Shown: positions 35,336 to 43,891 of the stretch, piece by piece
Numbering within the stretch: position 1 is the stretch's first letter
Layout of the letters: each line of letters opens with the position of its first letter
Origin: ELB16-189 sp018266435
GTDB lineage: Bacteria > Bacteroidota > Bacteroidia > Cytophagales > Cyclobacteriaceae
Assembly: GCA_030123525.1 (NCBI GenBank)
Contig: CP126125.1
Span: forward strand, 124,001 to 188,000
Length of the DNA stretch: 64,000 nucleotides
Direction: 5' to 3'
The notes under the pieces: generated by a model
Database searches by the model: none
Told to the model about the DNA's origin: nothing
Seen by the model: only the letters and a program-made list of their open reading frames with translations
Program-made: the position numbers and the translations under genes

Positions 35336-37591
35336 ATGGATTACCTTCAATCACTCAATCCGCCCCAACATGAAGGGGTTGTCAATACTGAGGGGCCGTG
35401 CATGATCATAGCCGGAGCCGGCTCAGGCAAGACCCGTGTGCTGACCTACCGAATAGCTCACCTCATCCAAACTCAGGGTGTTGACCCCTTCCACATCATG
35501 GCGCTGACCTTTACCAATAAAGCAGCTAACGAAATGCGTGAGCGAATTGAAAAAGTTGTCGGCTCAGATGCCCGTAATTTATGGATGGGTACGTTTCACT
35601 CGGTATTTGCCCGCATGCTTCGCGCAGAAGCTCACCACCTTGGCTATCCTAATAATTTTACGATTTATGATACGGATGATTCCAAATCCATCATTAAAAA
35701 TGTAATCAAAGAAATGGGCTTGGACGAAACCCAGTACAAAGCCAACACAGTTTACAACCGTATCTCAGCAGCAAAAAACAAACTCATTGGGTGGCAGGAT
35801 TATTTGAACAACCCCGTACTTATGGGCGATGATACCGATAATATGCGGCCTGAAATCGGAAATATCTTTAAAAACTACTCCCAGCGATGTTTCAAAAGCG
35901 GAGCCATGGATTTTGACGACCTGCTTTTTAATACCGATAAACTTTTTAAAGAACATCTTGAGGTATTGAATAAATACCAGCACCGTATTCACTATGTGTT
36001 GGTCGATGAGTTTCAGGACACTAATCTTTGCCAATACTTCATTATTAGAAAACTGGCTGCCATCAGGCAGAATGTTTGCGTAGTAGGCGATGACGCCCAA
36101 AGCATTTATGCATTTCGCGGAGCCGATATTTCCAACATTCTGAATTTTGAAAAAGACTATCCTGATTTGCGCATCATCAAACTCGAGCAAAATTACCGTT
36201 CAACCAAAACCATTGTAGATGCTGCCAATTCGGTCATTGCCAAAAACAAAGCTCAACTTCCTAAAAAAGTTTGGACCGCCAACGAAGACGGAACGTTGGT
36301 AGAATTGATCAAAGCTGTCTCAGATAATGAAGAAGGAAAACTGATAGCCTCCAGTATTTTCGAAGAGAAGATGCAGCATCAGCATTCGTTCAGCGATTTT
36401 GCCGTATTGTACCGCACCAACAGCCAGAGCCGCTCCATTGAAGAAGCCTTGCGCAGAATGAACATCAAATACAAAGTGGTAGGCGGCCTTTCATTTTATC
36501 AACGTAAAGAAATTAAAGACCTCCTCGCCTACCTGCGTTACTCCATTAACCCACAAGACGAGGCCTCGTTTCGCAGAATCATCAACTTGCCTAAACGCGG
36601 CATAGGCGACAGCACCATTGATAAAATTGTAGTGGCAGCCAATGACCATGCCATCTCCATTTGGAAAGTACTAGAAAATGCTAATACGTTTTTAGGCGGG
36701 CGGGCTACCGGCCCCATTGAGGATTTTGTCAACAAGATCAAACGGTTTGGTGTTGAAATTCAAAATAAAGATGCCTACGAAGCCGCTGCCGAAATTGCTA
36801 AATCATCGGGTTTGCTTAAAGAACTGTACGAAGACAAAACAGCCGAGGGGCTGAGCCGCTATGAAAACGTGCAGGAGTTATTGAATGCAATTAAAGAATA
36901 CGTAGATGATCCTGAGAAAGAGGACAAAAGCCTGAGTGCTTTCTTGCAAGAAGTTTCTTTGGTCACCAGCCAGGACGAAAGCAAAGATAATGACCCCGAC
37001 AAAGTCACGCTGATGACCATACACATGGCCAAAGGACTGGAATTTAAAAATGTCTACATCGTAGGCATGGAAGAAGATTTGTTTCCCTCACAAATGATGC
37101 TGAGCAGCCGGGCCGATCTGGAGGAAGAACGCAGACTTTTTTATGTAGCCATTACGCGGGCACAAAAAAAATTATTTCTTTCGTATGCCCTCACCCGCTA
37201 TCGTTTCGGGCGATTAAAGAATTGCGAGCCCAGCCGGTTCTTGGATGACATTGACCCTCGCTATGTAAAAATAAGTTCAAAATTCGGTGGCAAAGACCTA
37301 TTTGCCCCTAACCCCAACTACGCCAAAAATTTTGTGAGCGGCATGAAGCGATCCATCAGTTCACAGCCTGCTCCCAAACCTACGGCTTATAAACCTTCGG
37401 CAGATTTTACCCCCAGCGATACACGATTATTGAAAGAAGGAATGAAAGTAGAGCACCCCAAATTTGGGTTTGGTACCGTAGTAAAAATGGAAGAACAGGG
37501 AGCCGAACGCAAAGCCAAGATCAATTTTACCGATTTTGGTGAAAAGACCTTATTGCTTAGCTTTGCCAAGTTGAAGATTCATGAAAATTAA
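35336..37591 (+). CDS. pcrA: ATP-dependent DNA helicase PcrA/UvrD
   Basis: Superfamily 1A 3'-5' helicase for repair and replication-conflict removal. From the chosen start (MDYLQSLNPPQ) the Q-motif side comes first, and Walker A AGAGSGKT is at about residues 26-33. TFTNKAANEMRERI, GTFHSVFARMLR and Walker B VDEFQDTN follow, then GDDAQSIYAFRGAD, the YRTNSQSR region, VTLMTIHMAKGLEFKNVYIVG and RRLFYVAITRA. The C-terminus holds a Tudor-like domain (GMKVEHPKFGFGTVVKM) that binds RNA polymerase in PcrA. From 35336 the length is 751 aa, normal for the family. The upstream ATG at 35204 would add 44 residues that do not belong and would overlap the divergent DUF3109 gene. DUF4290 follows after 44 bp. 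Confidence 0.95.
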   Translation: MDYLQSLNPPQHEGVVNTEGPCMIIAGAGSGKTRVLTYRIAHLIQTQGVDPFHIMALTFTNKAANEMRERIEKVVGSDARNLWMGTFHSVFARMLRAEAHHLGYPNNFTIYDTDDSKSIIKNVIKEMGLDETQYKANTVYNRISAAKNKLIGWQDYLNNPVLMGDDTDNMRPEIGNIFKNYSQRCFKSGAMDFDDLLFNTDKLFKEHLEVLNKYQHRIHYVLVDEFQDTNLCQYFIIRKLAAIRQNVCVVGDDAQSIYAFRGADISNILNFEKDYPDLRIIKLEQNYRSTKTIVDAANSVIAKNKAQLPKKVWTANEDGTLVELIKAVSDNEEGKLIASSIFEEKMQHQHSFSDFAVLYRTNSQSRSIEEALRRMNIKYKVVGGLSFYQRKEIKDLLAYLRYSINPQDEASFRRIINLPKRGIGDSTIDKIVVAANDHAISIWKVLENANTFLGGRATGPIEDFVNKIKRFGVEIQNKDAYEAAAEIAKSSGLLKELYEDKTAEGLSRYENVQELLNAIKEYVDDPEKEDKSLSAFLQEVSLVTSQDESKDNDPDKVTLMTIHMAKGLEFKNVYIVGMEEDLFPSQMMLSSRADLEEERRLFYVAITRAQKKLFLSYALTRYRFGRLKNCEPSRFLDDIDPRYVKISSKFGGKDLFAPNPNYAKNFVSGMKRSISSQPAPKPTAYKPSADFTPSDTRLLKEGMKVEHPKFGFGTVVKMEEQGAERKAKINFTDFGEKTLLLSFAKLKIHEN

Positions 37592-37635
37592 AAAAGGCAC
37601 CAACTACTCCGTGCCACTACCCTAATCAGCACAAA

Positions 37636-38301
37636 ATGATCGGAGAATACAACAGCCAACGTGAGCCTATTATTTTAAAAGAATACGGCCGCAACATTCA
37701 AAAGCTAGTGAACTACATCCGCACTATTCCTGACAAGGAAAAGCGCACACAAATGGCCACTACCCTGATCGAGTTAATCAAACAACTCGCCCCCGTTTCG
37801 AAAGAAGCCCAGGAAAACCCCCAACGTATGTGGGATGACCTCTACATCATGGCCAATTTTGATTTAGATGTGAACAACCCGTTTACCACACCCGACCGGA
37901 GTATCTTACAAAAGAGACCTCGAAAAATGGAGTACCCGCAAAGCGAAGTGCGCTTCAAACATTACGGAAAAAATATTGAGCGATTGGTTCAGGAAGCGTT
38001 GAAAAAAGAGGATCCGCTCGAACGCGAAGAAGCCACCATTTACCTGGGCAAGCTGATGAAAACATTTTACAGCAACTGGAATAAGGAAACACTAGACGAC
38101 TCGGTTATTGTAAAAGACATCGCCATCATGTCAAAAGGGAAGCTGACCCTGAACCTTGACAAAGTGCGTGAAGACAACCTGTTTGAGAAACTGTATCGCG
38201 AAAAAAAGAAAATGCGCCCCGAAGGCAATGGCCGTGACGGCAGAGATAACCGCAACCGCAAGTTTAACAAAAACCGCCACCACCGCAGACGCGACTCATG
38301 A
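37636..38301 (+). CDS. DUF4290-family protein
   Basis: Conserved Bacteroidota protein of unknown function. The sequence reads EYNSQREPIILKEYGRNIQKLVNYI at the start and has a second similar unit, VRFKHYGKNIERLVQEALK, near residue 113, suggesting an internal helical duplication. The last ~30 residues are Arg/Asn/Lys/His-rich (about 195-221), typical of nucleic-acid contact. Its stop overlaps the murA start by 4 bp (ATGA), so the two are translated together, and this neighbourhood is typical of the phylum. A link to cell-wall synthesis or to RNA is suggested by context and tail only. Confidence 0.88.
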   Translation: MIGEYNSQREPIILKEYGRNIQKLVNYIRTIPDKEKRTQMATTLIELIKQLAPVSKEAQENPQRMWDDLYIMANFDLDVNNPFTTPDRSILQKRPRKMEYPQSEVRFKHYGKNIERLVQEALKKEDPLEREEATIYLGKLMKTFYSNWNKETLDDSVIVKDIAIMSKGKLTLNLDKVREDNLFEKLYREKKKMRPEGNGRDGRDNRNRKFNKNRHHRRRDS

Positions 38302-39602
38302 GTTCGTTTAAAATAAAAGGCGGAAATAAACTTCACGGAGAAATCATTCCGCAAGGTGCTAAGAATGAAGCACTACAGGTAATCTGCACCCCATTACTTA
38401 CCTCTGAGCCGGTTACTATTCACAACATTCCTGATATTGTTGATGTAAACAAGCTGATTGATTTGGTAGGCGAGCTGGGGTGTAAGGTTGAGAAACTTCA
38501 GAAAGGCTCATACCGGTTCACAGCTTCTACTCTTAACACTACTTACCTTCAATCCGAAGCCTACCGAAAAAAAGCGGCTGCCTTGCGTGGCTCAGTCATG
38601 TTGCTTGGGCCCATCCTGGCACGCAATGGTTCAGCCACCATTCCCAAACCCGGTGGAGATAAAATCGGACGAAGAAGATTGGACACTCATTTTATCGGCT
38701 TTCAAAATCTCGGTGCTAAATTCAACTTCGACAATAATGAAAACCTTTTTCATATTGATGCTACCGAATTGAAAGGTTGTTACATGCTGCTCGATGAAGC
38801 ATCGGTAACCGGCACAGCAAACATTGTGATGGCTGCCGTATTAGCCAAAGGAAAAACAACCATTTACAATGCCGCCTGCGAACCGTACCTGCAGCAACTT
38901 TGCGCCATGCTCAATCGCATGGGAGCCAAAATCTCGGGCATCGGGTCGAACTTATTGACGATCGAAGGAGTAGAAAAACTTCACGGCACAGAACACACAT
39001 TATTACCCGATATGATTGAAATCGGAAGTTTCATCGGGCTGGCCGCAATGACCAAATCAGAAATCACCATCAAAAATTGCCGGATTGAAATGCTCGGCAT
39101 TATTCCTAATGTTTTCAAAAAACTGGGAATCAAGATGGAATTCAAAGGAGACGATATTTATATTCCGGCACAGGAGCATTACGAAATTGAATCCTTCATT
39201 GATGGCTCAATCATGACCGTGGCCGATGCCCCCTGGCCGGGCTTCACACCTGACTTGCTGAGCATTTTATTAGTCGTTGCTACGCAAGCAAAAGGCACCG
39301 TGCTCATTCACCAGAAAATGTTTGAGAGCCGGTTGTTCTTTGTTGACAAGTTGATTGACATGGGTGCACAGATTATTTTATGTGATCCACACCGTGCTAC
39401 AGTAATAGGTCTTGACCGCAAACAAGCGTTGCGCGGACTGAAAATGGCTTCGCCCGATATTCGTGCGGGAGTTGCCCTGCTCATCGCGGCACTGTCGGCA
39501 CAAGGCGAAAGCGAAATCTCTAACATCGACCAGATTGACCGCGGCTACGAAAACATTGAAGGCCGGTTGAAAAAACTCGGAGCGCAGATTGAGCGGGTTT
39601 AA
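38298..39602 (+). CDS. murA: UDP-N-acetylglucosamine 1-carboxyvinyltransferase
   Basis: First committed step of peptidoglycan synthesis: transfers enolpyruvate from PEP to UDP-GlcNAc; cytosolic. The inside-out alpha/beta barrel is marked by GGNKLHGEIIPQGAKNEAL (residues 8-26, with the catalytic Lys), AALRGSVMLLGPILARNG and PKPGGDKIGRRRLDTHF. DEASVTGTANIVMAAVLAKG and TPDLLSILLVVATQAKG follow. The residue at the active-site Cys position (Cys115 in E. coli) is Asp121 here, in GGDKIG. Cys-to-Asp at this site is known from Mycobacterium and Chlamydia MurA and abolishes alkylation by fosfomycin. 434 aa is the normal length. It is coupled to DUF4290 by a 4-bp overlap. Confidence 0.96.
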   Translation: MSSFKIKGGNKLHGEIIPQGAKNEALQVICTPLLTSEPVTIHNIPDIVDVNKLIDLVGELGCKVEKLQKGSYRFTASTLNTTYLQSEAYRKKAAALRGSVMLLGPILARNGSATIPKPGGDKIGRRRLDTHFIGFQNLGAKFNFDNNENLFHIDATELKGCYMLLDEASVTGTANIVMAAVLAKGKTTIYNAACEPYLQQLCAMLNRMGAKISGIGSNLLTIEGVEKLHGTEHTLLPDMIEIGSFIGLAAMTKSEITIKNCRIEMLGIIPNVFKKLGIKMEFKGDDIYIPAQEHYEIESFIDGSIMTVADAPWPGFTPDLLSILLVVATQAKGTVLIHQKMFESRLFFVDKLIDMGAQIILCDPHRATVIGLDRKQALRGLKMASPDIRAGVALLIAALSAQGESEISNIDQIDRGYENIEGRLKKLGAQIERV

Positions 39603-39992
39603 AAATTCATTGGACAATCGGTAATAATTCTGTTGCTGACGCTCACCTGCGTGGATAGAGAGATTCATCTGGCGTGATGTTGCTTGTGTAAGCAAAAATA
39701 ACCCGTTCATCAACATTATTTTCATTTTTAATCTTCAGCTATTATCCCTCAATTTAAAAACACTAGTTGTAAATACTCACTAACTGGGTACAACCGTGCG
39801 TTAACCAAAAAAGATAATCTAAGCATGCCTTGCAAACGCGAGCTGACCCAACCTGGCCAGAGTTCTTGCATGGGCCAAATTCATGCAGGTAGTGCATGAG
39901 GGTAGCAATTCCTGTAAAACCCCTTGTAAAGTTTGGACGAAAAAATTACATTCATTCAAGTTTTCTCAATCCATCTTTAAATCCTTTCAGCC
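39603..39992. other. Gene-free region between murA and moaE
   Basis: About 390 bp with only antisense or very short frames. A short inverted repeat TGCATG (39867-39872) / CATGCA (39882-39887) is followed by another GCATG. No convincing terminator or promoter box is visible. Confidence 0.5.
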
Positions 39993-40424
39993 ATGATCAA
40001 AATCACTGCAAAGCCCATCGATGTACAAAAAGTCATCGACACGGCCTCCAGCCTGGGTGCGGGGGCTATCAATGTTTTTATTGGTACTGTGTACGACAGT
40101 TCTCAGTCTAAAAAAATAAGATGGCTTGAATACGAAGCCTCAGAAAGTATGGCCGTAGCTGAAATGCGCAGCATCATAGACGAAGCCGCTCATCGATGGA
40201 AATTATCAGGTTGGGCAGTGAGCCATCGTGTGGGAACGTTGAAACCCGGTGAAGTAGCCGTAGCAATAGCCATCTCCTCATCAAATCGAAAAGAATCGTT
40301 TGAAGCTTGCGAGTTTATTGTAGATGCTATCAAAACCAAAGTACCGATCTGGAAAAAAGAGGTTTTTGAAAATGGAGAGGAGCGAGTTGCCGCCAGCCCC
40401 ACTCTGGCTGTTCACGCAAACTGA
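39993..40424 (+). CDS. moaE: Molybdopterin synthase catalytic subunit
   Basis: Converts cyclic pyranopterin monophosphate to molybdopterin with sulfur from MoaD; cytosolic. The fold marks are GAGAINVFIGTVYDSSQSKKIRWLEYEASESMA (residues 22-53), the HRVGTLKPGEVAVAIAISSSNR segment and the C-terminal KTKVPIWKKE. In the last, Lys114 and Lys121 keep the seven-residue spacing of the catalytic Lys119/Lys126 of E. coli MoaE. The normal ...VR...N...V motif is replaced by VYDSSQSKK. 143 aa is normal. No moaD, moaA, moaC or other cofactor gene is nearby, so this is an isolated copy. Confidence 0.88.
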   Translation: MIKITAKPIDVQKVIDTASSLGAGAINVFIGTVYDSSQSKKIRWLEYEASESMAVAEMRSIIDEAAHRWKLSGWAVSHRVGTLKPGEVAVAIAISSSNRKESFEACEFIVDAIKTKVPIWKKEVFENGEERVAASPTLAVHAN

Positions 40425-40436
40425 CCCTATTTTTTT

Positions 40437-40580
40437 TTAGAACTGGCTCACAGCCATAACAAGTACCGTGAGTGCAGATAGGGCTGCCAGCAGGCCAACC
40501 AACGCTATAAAAATCATGTCGCGGTTGATGGGGTTGATGTGTAAATGAATTTCGGGAATAAAGTTTGTGATGGTTTTCAT
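40437..40580 (-). CDS. Small single-helix membrane protein (47 aa)
   Basis: Reads as a 47-codon frame: a short amphipathic N-terminus (MKTITNFIPEIHLHIN), then one strongly hydrophobic helix of ~24 residues (DMIFIALVGLLAALSALTVL is its main part) ending MAVSQF. It lies convergently 12 bp from moaE. A TAGTTTTA sequence at 40599-40606 on the minus strand is a weak -7 candidate. The clean hydrophobic block makes a real micropeptide plausible, but nothing identifies its role. Confidence 0.45.
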   Translation of the reverse strand: MKTITNFIPEIHLHINPINRDMIFIALVGLLAALSALTVLVMAVSQF

Positions 40581-40862
40581 GGTCAACTGTTTGTCTAGTA
40601 AAACTACGTGATCCATTTCTTTACAGAATGAAAATCATTACTACAACAAGTTGATTGTACTATTTAGTTGCACTTCTGAAAAAAAATCTTTTTTATCTGA
40701 GACCGAACCGTCACACAATCGCTGAAAACGAAGTCACCTGCAGGTCCTAACCATTGAAAATGCTCACGACCAGGCTACGGCTGGTATTTGGCATGTTCGG
40801 TTAAAGTTTTAGTAGAGGTGGGGTAAGATTGTTCTGAGGTTTGTCGAATCTAATGACCCTCA

Positions 40863-41372
40863 TTAATATTTCAGCCAAGTAGCACATGCCGGCTTGCCTC
40901 TTTCGTAAACACAAATGATGAGCAGGTTACCAAAATCATTTTCTGCAAAGTCGCTGTACGTTTCTTTTCCCGTTAAATAATTTGCCAGACGCGGAATGGT
41001 ATTGGAGTGGCCACAGACCACCGCTGTTTTTCCCTTGTTATCGTTCAGCATACGATCAATCTCTTGCAACGTAGCCGGATCATATTCCTTCACTTCAAGT
41101 GATTTTGCTTGAGCCAGCGGGCCTACCGTTTGGCGGGTTCGCTGGTATGGGGTTGAGTAAACAGATGCTATCTCCGTTTTAGATAACACCTCAGCAAGAT
41201 GTTGAGCCCTCGTCTTACCTTCGTTTGACAGTACCGGGTCTTTGGTCATCATCTTACCTTGGGCAGATTCTTTTTCAGCATGTCGTACAAATATGAAAGT
41301 AGTCAGCCATTCCTGTTGTGAAAAGGCGTCTGACACGGCCAATAGCAATATCAAAATACTAATTAATTTCAT
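40863..41372 (-). CDS. Exported histidine phosphatase-family protein
   Basis: Phosphoglycerate-mutase-like phosphatase with an N-terminal signal peptide (about 18 residues, ending AFS), hence periplasmic. The phospho-acceptor is His31 in FVRHAEK; the second catalytic His is His122 in VVCGHSNTIPRL. Arg residues in STPYQRTRQT complete the phosphate pocket. At 169 aa it is a minimal, SixA-sized version, but RHAEKE and the signal peptide match the exported group in Bacteroidota with no known substrate. Its start overlaps the stop of the upstream NTF2-like gene by 4 bp (ATGA), so the two form an operon. Confidence 0.85.
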   Translation of the reverse strand: MKLISILILLLAVSDAFSQQEWLTTFIFVRHAEKESAQGKMMTKDPVLSNEGKTRAQHLAEVLSKTEIASVYSTPYQRTRQTVGPLAQAKSLEVKEYDPATLQEIDRMLNDNKGKTAVVCGHSNTIPRLANYLTGKETYSDFAENDFGNLLIICVYERGKPACATWLKY

Positions 41373-41866
41373 TTGAAACGCTCCTGAATTTCTTTAGGCA
41401 CCTGGCAACCTTCTTGTTGGCGTGTATCGGCTAGGTGAAAAATCTGCCAGGTGCCGGTACTGTTTTTAAACAGGTGAAACGCATCTACCCCACAATGGCT
41501 AAATTTATTTCCCAGATAAAAAGCGTAGTTCATCCATACTTGAGCAAAATTACCATCTACCAAAATTTTTTCGCCCCAAGTCTCTTCATTATATTTTTCA
41601 GTATGTGGTGTGCCGATTGCTTTTAAAAAAGCATCAACAGAAAGCTCATGCCGAATGATCGGCTTCCCATTTTTATCTTTTGTTATGGTTGCCAGCGTAA
41701 CCTGGTTATAAAAAACGCGGTGTACAGTAGAGCTATCACCTTGGTGCATACCTTCAAAAAGCAGTCGGATAGGTATAAGTATCGCTTCCTTTTCACTTAC
41801 AGGTTGTGCCTGAGCACCAATCCAGGCACTTGCAAATAATACCGGTATTAAAATTATTTTTCTCAT
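41369..41866 (-). CDS. Exported NTF2/SnoaL-like protein
   Basis: Small alpha+beta-barrel protein of the NTF2-like superfamily, probably of the lumazine-binding-like (nuclear transport factor 2) group. After the signal peptide (residues 1-20, ending IGAQAQ) come the helix EAILIPIRLLFEGMHQGDSSTVHRVF and the strands TLATITKDKNGKPI, AQVWMNYAFYLGNKFSHCGVDAFHLFKNSTGTWQIFHLADT. In this family these form a conical ligand pocket; some members are enzymes and many are not. I use the ATG at 41866, since the 11 residues before it are not part of a signal peptide. It is translationally coupled to the histidine phosphatase downstream. Confidence 0.75.
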   Translation of the reverse strand: MRKIILIPVLFASAWIGAQAQPVSEKEAILIPIRLLFEGMHQGDSSTVHRVFYNQVTLATITKDKNGKPIIRHELSVDAFLKAIGTPHTEKYNEETWGEKILVDGNFAQVWMNYAFYLGNKFSHCGVDAFHLFKNSTGTWQIFHLADTRQQEGCQVPKEIQERFK

Positions 41867-41920
41867 TCGGTTTGGGGTTCTGTTGTTAAAATTAATCATT
41901 CTAAATTCTATAAATAAATG

Positions 41921-41928
41921 TATTTTTG
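41921..41928 (+). promoter_or_regulatory. -7 box of the TPR/HD operon
   Basis: TATTTTTG matches TAnnTTTG and ends 20 bp before the ATG at 41949. It lies downstream of the possible ATG at 41883, which it therefore excludes. Confidence 0.6.
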
Positions 41929-41948
41929 ATATTCCTGAAGGTGAAAAT

Positions 41949-43085
41949 ATGAGAAAAGTTATTGTTGCTGTCTTTCTGGCCTTTTATGGATTAGAAGGTT
42001 ACTCCAGCCCCATTGATAGTTTGGAAAATGCGTTGAAGAGTGCTGTGGGCGAACAAAAAGTAAAAACTCTAAACGAACTGTTTCGTGCTTACATCAATTC
42101 TGATCCCGTAAAGGCAATTGGCTACACCCGTGAAGCACTGTCGCTGGCTACCGAAATAAATGATCAGAAAGGAATGGCTGCCTCGTACAACAACCTGGGA
42201 GTATCGTATAAAAATCAAGGTGCCCTCGATAAAAGCCTGGAGTACTACCTCATTTCATTACAGATTTATGAACGATTGGCTAACACGGAAGGCATTGGCA
42301 CTACCAAAAATAATATCGGTACCCTCTATTCTTTGAAAAAAGATTATGGCCAGGCGATGAAGTATTTTGAGGAATCGTACCAGCAGTTTACCCAACTTAA
42401 CGACAAGCAGAAAATCATTGGCCTGCTGAACAACCTTGGCAATCTGCATGCCGACTTACAACTGTATGAGCAGGCCCTGAAATACTACTCACAGGCCTGG
42501 CAAATGAGCGAGCAAATCAAACAGGTATTTTCTGATCCACTGAGCAACATCGGAAATTTGTATTTCAGACAAGGAAATTACCAGCGGGCCATCGAGAATT
42601 ATACCAAAGCAATGAAATTGGCACGCAAAGAAAATAACCAAGTCAGCGTACTCAGCATTTCTGCCAACCTCGGAGAAGTCTATGCCCGGTCAGGCCAAAA
42701 TACTAAAGCACAATTATATTTTGACAGTGCCCTATCGTTGTGCAAAGCGCTTCAAGCCTACGTGTACGAACCTCAGATTTTGAAAAACATGGCCGGTAAT
42801 TATGCCAAACAGGGTAAAACAAAAGAAGCGTACGAAACCATGGTGGCCTACGATAAAGCAAAAGAACGGGTATATGGTGAAGAGAGCTCTCGCAAAATAG
42901 CCCAGATGGAAATGGCCCTTGACTTGCAGGAAAAAGAAAAACAAGTAGAAGACCTGAAACAAAAGAGAGTCATGGACCAACTGGAGTTGCGCAACTCTCA
43001 CCTGGTCATTACTATTTTTGTTCTGGGTGGTATTGTTGTGCTGGCTCTTTTCAATTTGTTCATGACTCGAAGAAAAAGTAGATGA
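41949..43085 (+). CDS. TPR-repeat protein with C-terminal membrane anchor
   Basis: Signal peptide (about 18 residues, ending YSS), then six to seven tetratricopeptide repeats between about 55 and 310 (AASYNNLGVSYKNQGALDKSLEYY is a perfect example). A short coiled coil follows (about 322-352), then a transmembrane helix (about 355-375, VITIFVLGGIVVLALFNLFM) and a basic tail. The order TPR-coil-TM is the sensor half of the two TPR histidine kinases at 56.9-62.4 kb, but no kinase follows. The real start is 41949, downstream of the -7 box. Its stop overlaps the HD-domain gene by 4 bp. It may pass a periplasmic signal to that partner (inference). Confidence 0.82.
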   Translation: MRKVIVAVFLAFYGLEGYSSPIDSLENALKSAVGEQKVKTLNELFRAYINSDPVKAIGYTREALSLATEINDQKGMAASYNNLGVSYKNQGALDKSLEYYLISLQIYERLANTEGIGTTKNNIGTLYSLKKDYGQAMKYFEESYQQFTQLNDKQKIIGLLNNLGNLHADLQLYEQALKYYSQAWQMSEQIKQVFSDPLSNIGNLYFRQGNYQRAIENYTKAMKLARKENNQVSVLSISANLGEVYARSGQNTKAQLYFDSALSLCKALQAYVYEPQILKNMAGNYAKQGKTKEAYETMVAYDKAKERVYGEESSRKIAQMEMALDLQEKEKQVEDLKQKRVMDQLELRNSHLVITIFVLGGIVVLALFNLFMTRRKSR

Positions 43086-43621
43086 ACAGACCCGAGGCCT
43101 ACACTCTATTAACCTCCATGACCAAAAGTGAAAGCCTGCTGAGGCACATGCGCACAGTAGAGCTGGTCATGGAAGCCTACGCACACAAACTAAACCAAAA
43201 TGCTTCGCAATGGGCTTTAGCAGGATTACTCCACGATGCCGACTATGAGGCATTTCCTGAGCAACACCCTCAAGTGATTGTTGAAAAATTGAAATTAATC
43301 GGTGAGCATGAAATAGCTCATGCCATATCCGCCCACTATACCCATTGGAACGTTCCTTATGATACCCTGCTTGACAAAGCGTTGCTTGCCTGCGATGAGA
43401 TAACCGGGTTTATTGTAGCCTGTTGCCAGGTTCGGCCTGACGGAATTGCATCCTTAGAAACAAAATCAGTAATCAAAAAGCTGAAAGACAAGGGTTTTGC
43501 TGCCAAAGTTGACCGAAACGAAGTGTATAAAGGAGCAGAGCTTTTTGAAATTGATTTGAATGAGCACATTGGGTTCATTATTGAGGTATTGCGCGAAAAC
43601 AGGGCTGAGTTGGGGATTTGA
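43082..43621 (+). CDS. HD-domain hydrolase
   Basis: Cytosolic metal-dependent phosphohydrolase of the HD superfamily. Ligands visible are His22 (LLRHMRTVE), His51-Asp52 in LLHDADYEAFPEQHP, a downstream H/H pair in EIAHAISAHYTHWN, and Asp in LLACDEITGF. This one resembles the small predicted HDIG-domain hydrolases acting on nucleotides, with 179 aa as a stand-alone unit. The ATGA overlap with the TPR protein suggests they work together. Confidence 0.85.
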   Translation: MNRPEAYTLLTSMTKSESLLRHMRTVELVMEAYAHKLNQNASQWALAGLLHDADYEAFPEQHPQVIVEKLKLIGEHEIAHAISAHYTHWNVPYDTLLDKALLACDEITGFIVACCQVRPDGIASLETKSVIKKLKDKGFAAKVDRNEVYKGAELFEIDLNEHIGFIIEVLRENRAELGI

Positions 43622-43668
43622 TCACAAATATTTTCTTAAACGGTAGTTAGATTTTTAAAGGAAGGTTC

Positions 43669-43676
43669 TATCTTTG
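43669..43676 (+). promoter_or_regulatory. -7 box of the 46-aa membrane protein gene
   Basis: TATCTTTG, an exact TAnnTTTG, 22 bp before the ATG at 43699; TTAG at 43647-43650 is a weak -33. Together with the terminator at 43866-43890 it defines a monocistronic small gene. Confidence 0.65.
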
Positions 43677-43698
43677 GCACAGTTAAATCAATTATTCC

Positions 43699-43839
43699 AT
43701 GGACTTTATTTATAATCAAAACATAGGTGATGGTGCTAATCTTTTTATAGTCATTATTGCAGTAGTTGTGGGTTTTGTTAGCGGCTTGGGTTATATTGAT
43801 TACCTGCGGACTAAGAAAAAACAAGAAGGTCAGCGCTAA
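43699..43839 (+). CDS. Small single-helix membrane protein (46 aa)
   Basis: A 46-codon gene with its own consensus -7 box and terminator. The product has a short polar N-terminus (MDFIYNQNIGDGAN), one membrane helix of about 22 residues (LFIVIIAVVVGFVSGLGYI), and a basic C-terminal tail (LRTKKKQEGQR), predicting the C-terminus inside. The unit is complete and isolated between the HD gene and the thioredoxin-like gene. Function unknown; the size and layout resemble regulatory micropeptides that sit beside larger membrane complexes. Confidence 0.65.
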   Translation: MDFIYNQNIGDGANLFIVIIAVVVGFVSGLGYIDYLRTKKKQEGQR

Positions 43840-43865
43840 TCTCTTCCTTTATTTTATCTCATTTG

Positions 43866-43890
43866 AAAGCCCGGTTTATGGGCTTTTTTT
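43866..43890 (+). terminator. Intrinsic terminator after the 46-aa gene
   Basis: AAAGCCC (43866-43872) pairs with GGGCTTT (43880-43886) around a 7-nt loop, followed by TTTT. It is shared back-to-back with the convergent thioredoxin-like gene, whose stop begins at 43892. Confidence 0.8.
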
Positions 43891-43891
43891 A

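Noticed and set aside
39378..39725. 115-aa minus-strand frame at the end of murA
   Set aside because: Two thirds of it is antisense to murA, and the N-terminal part has no family likeness.
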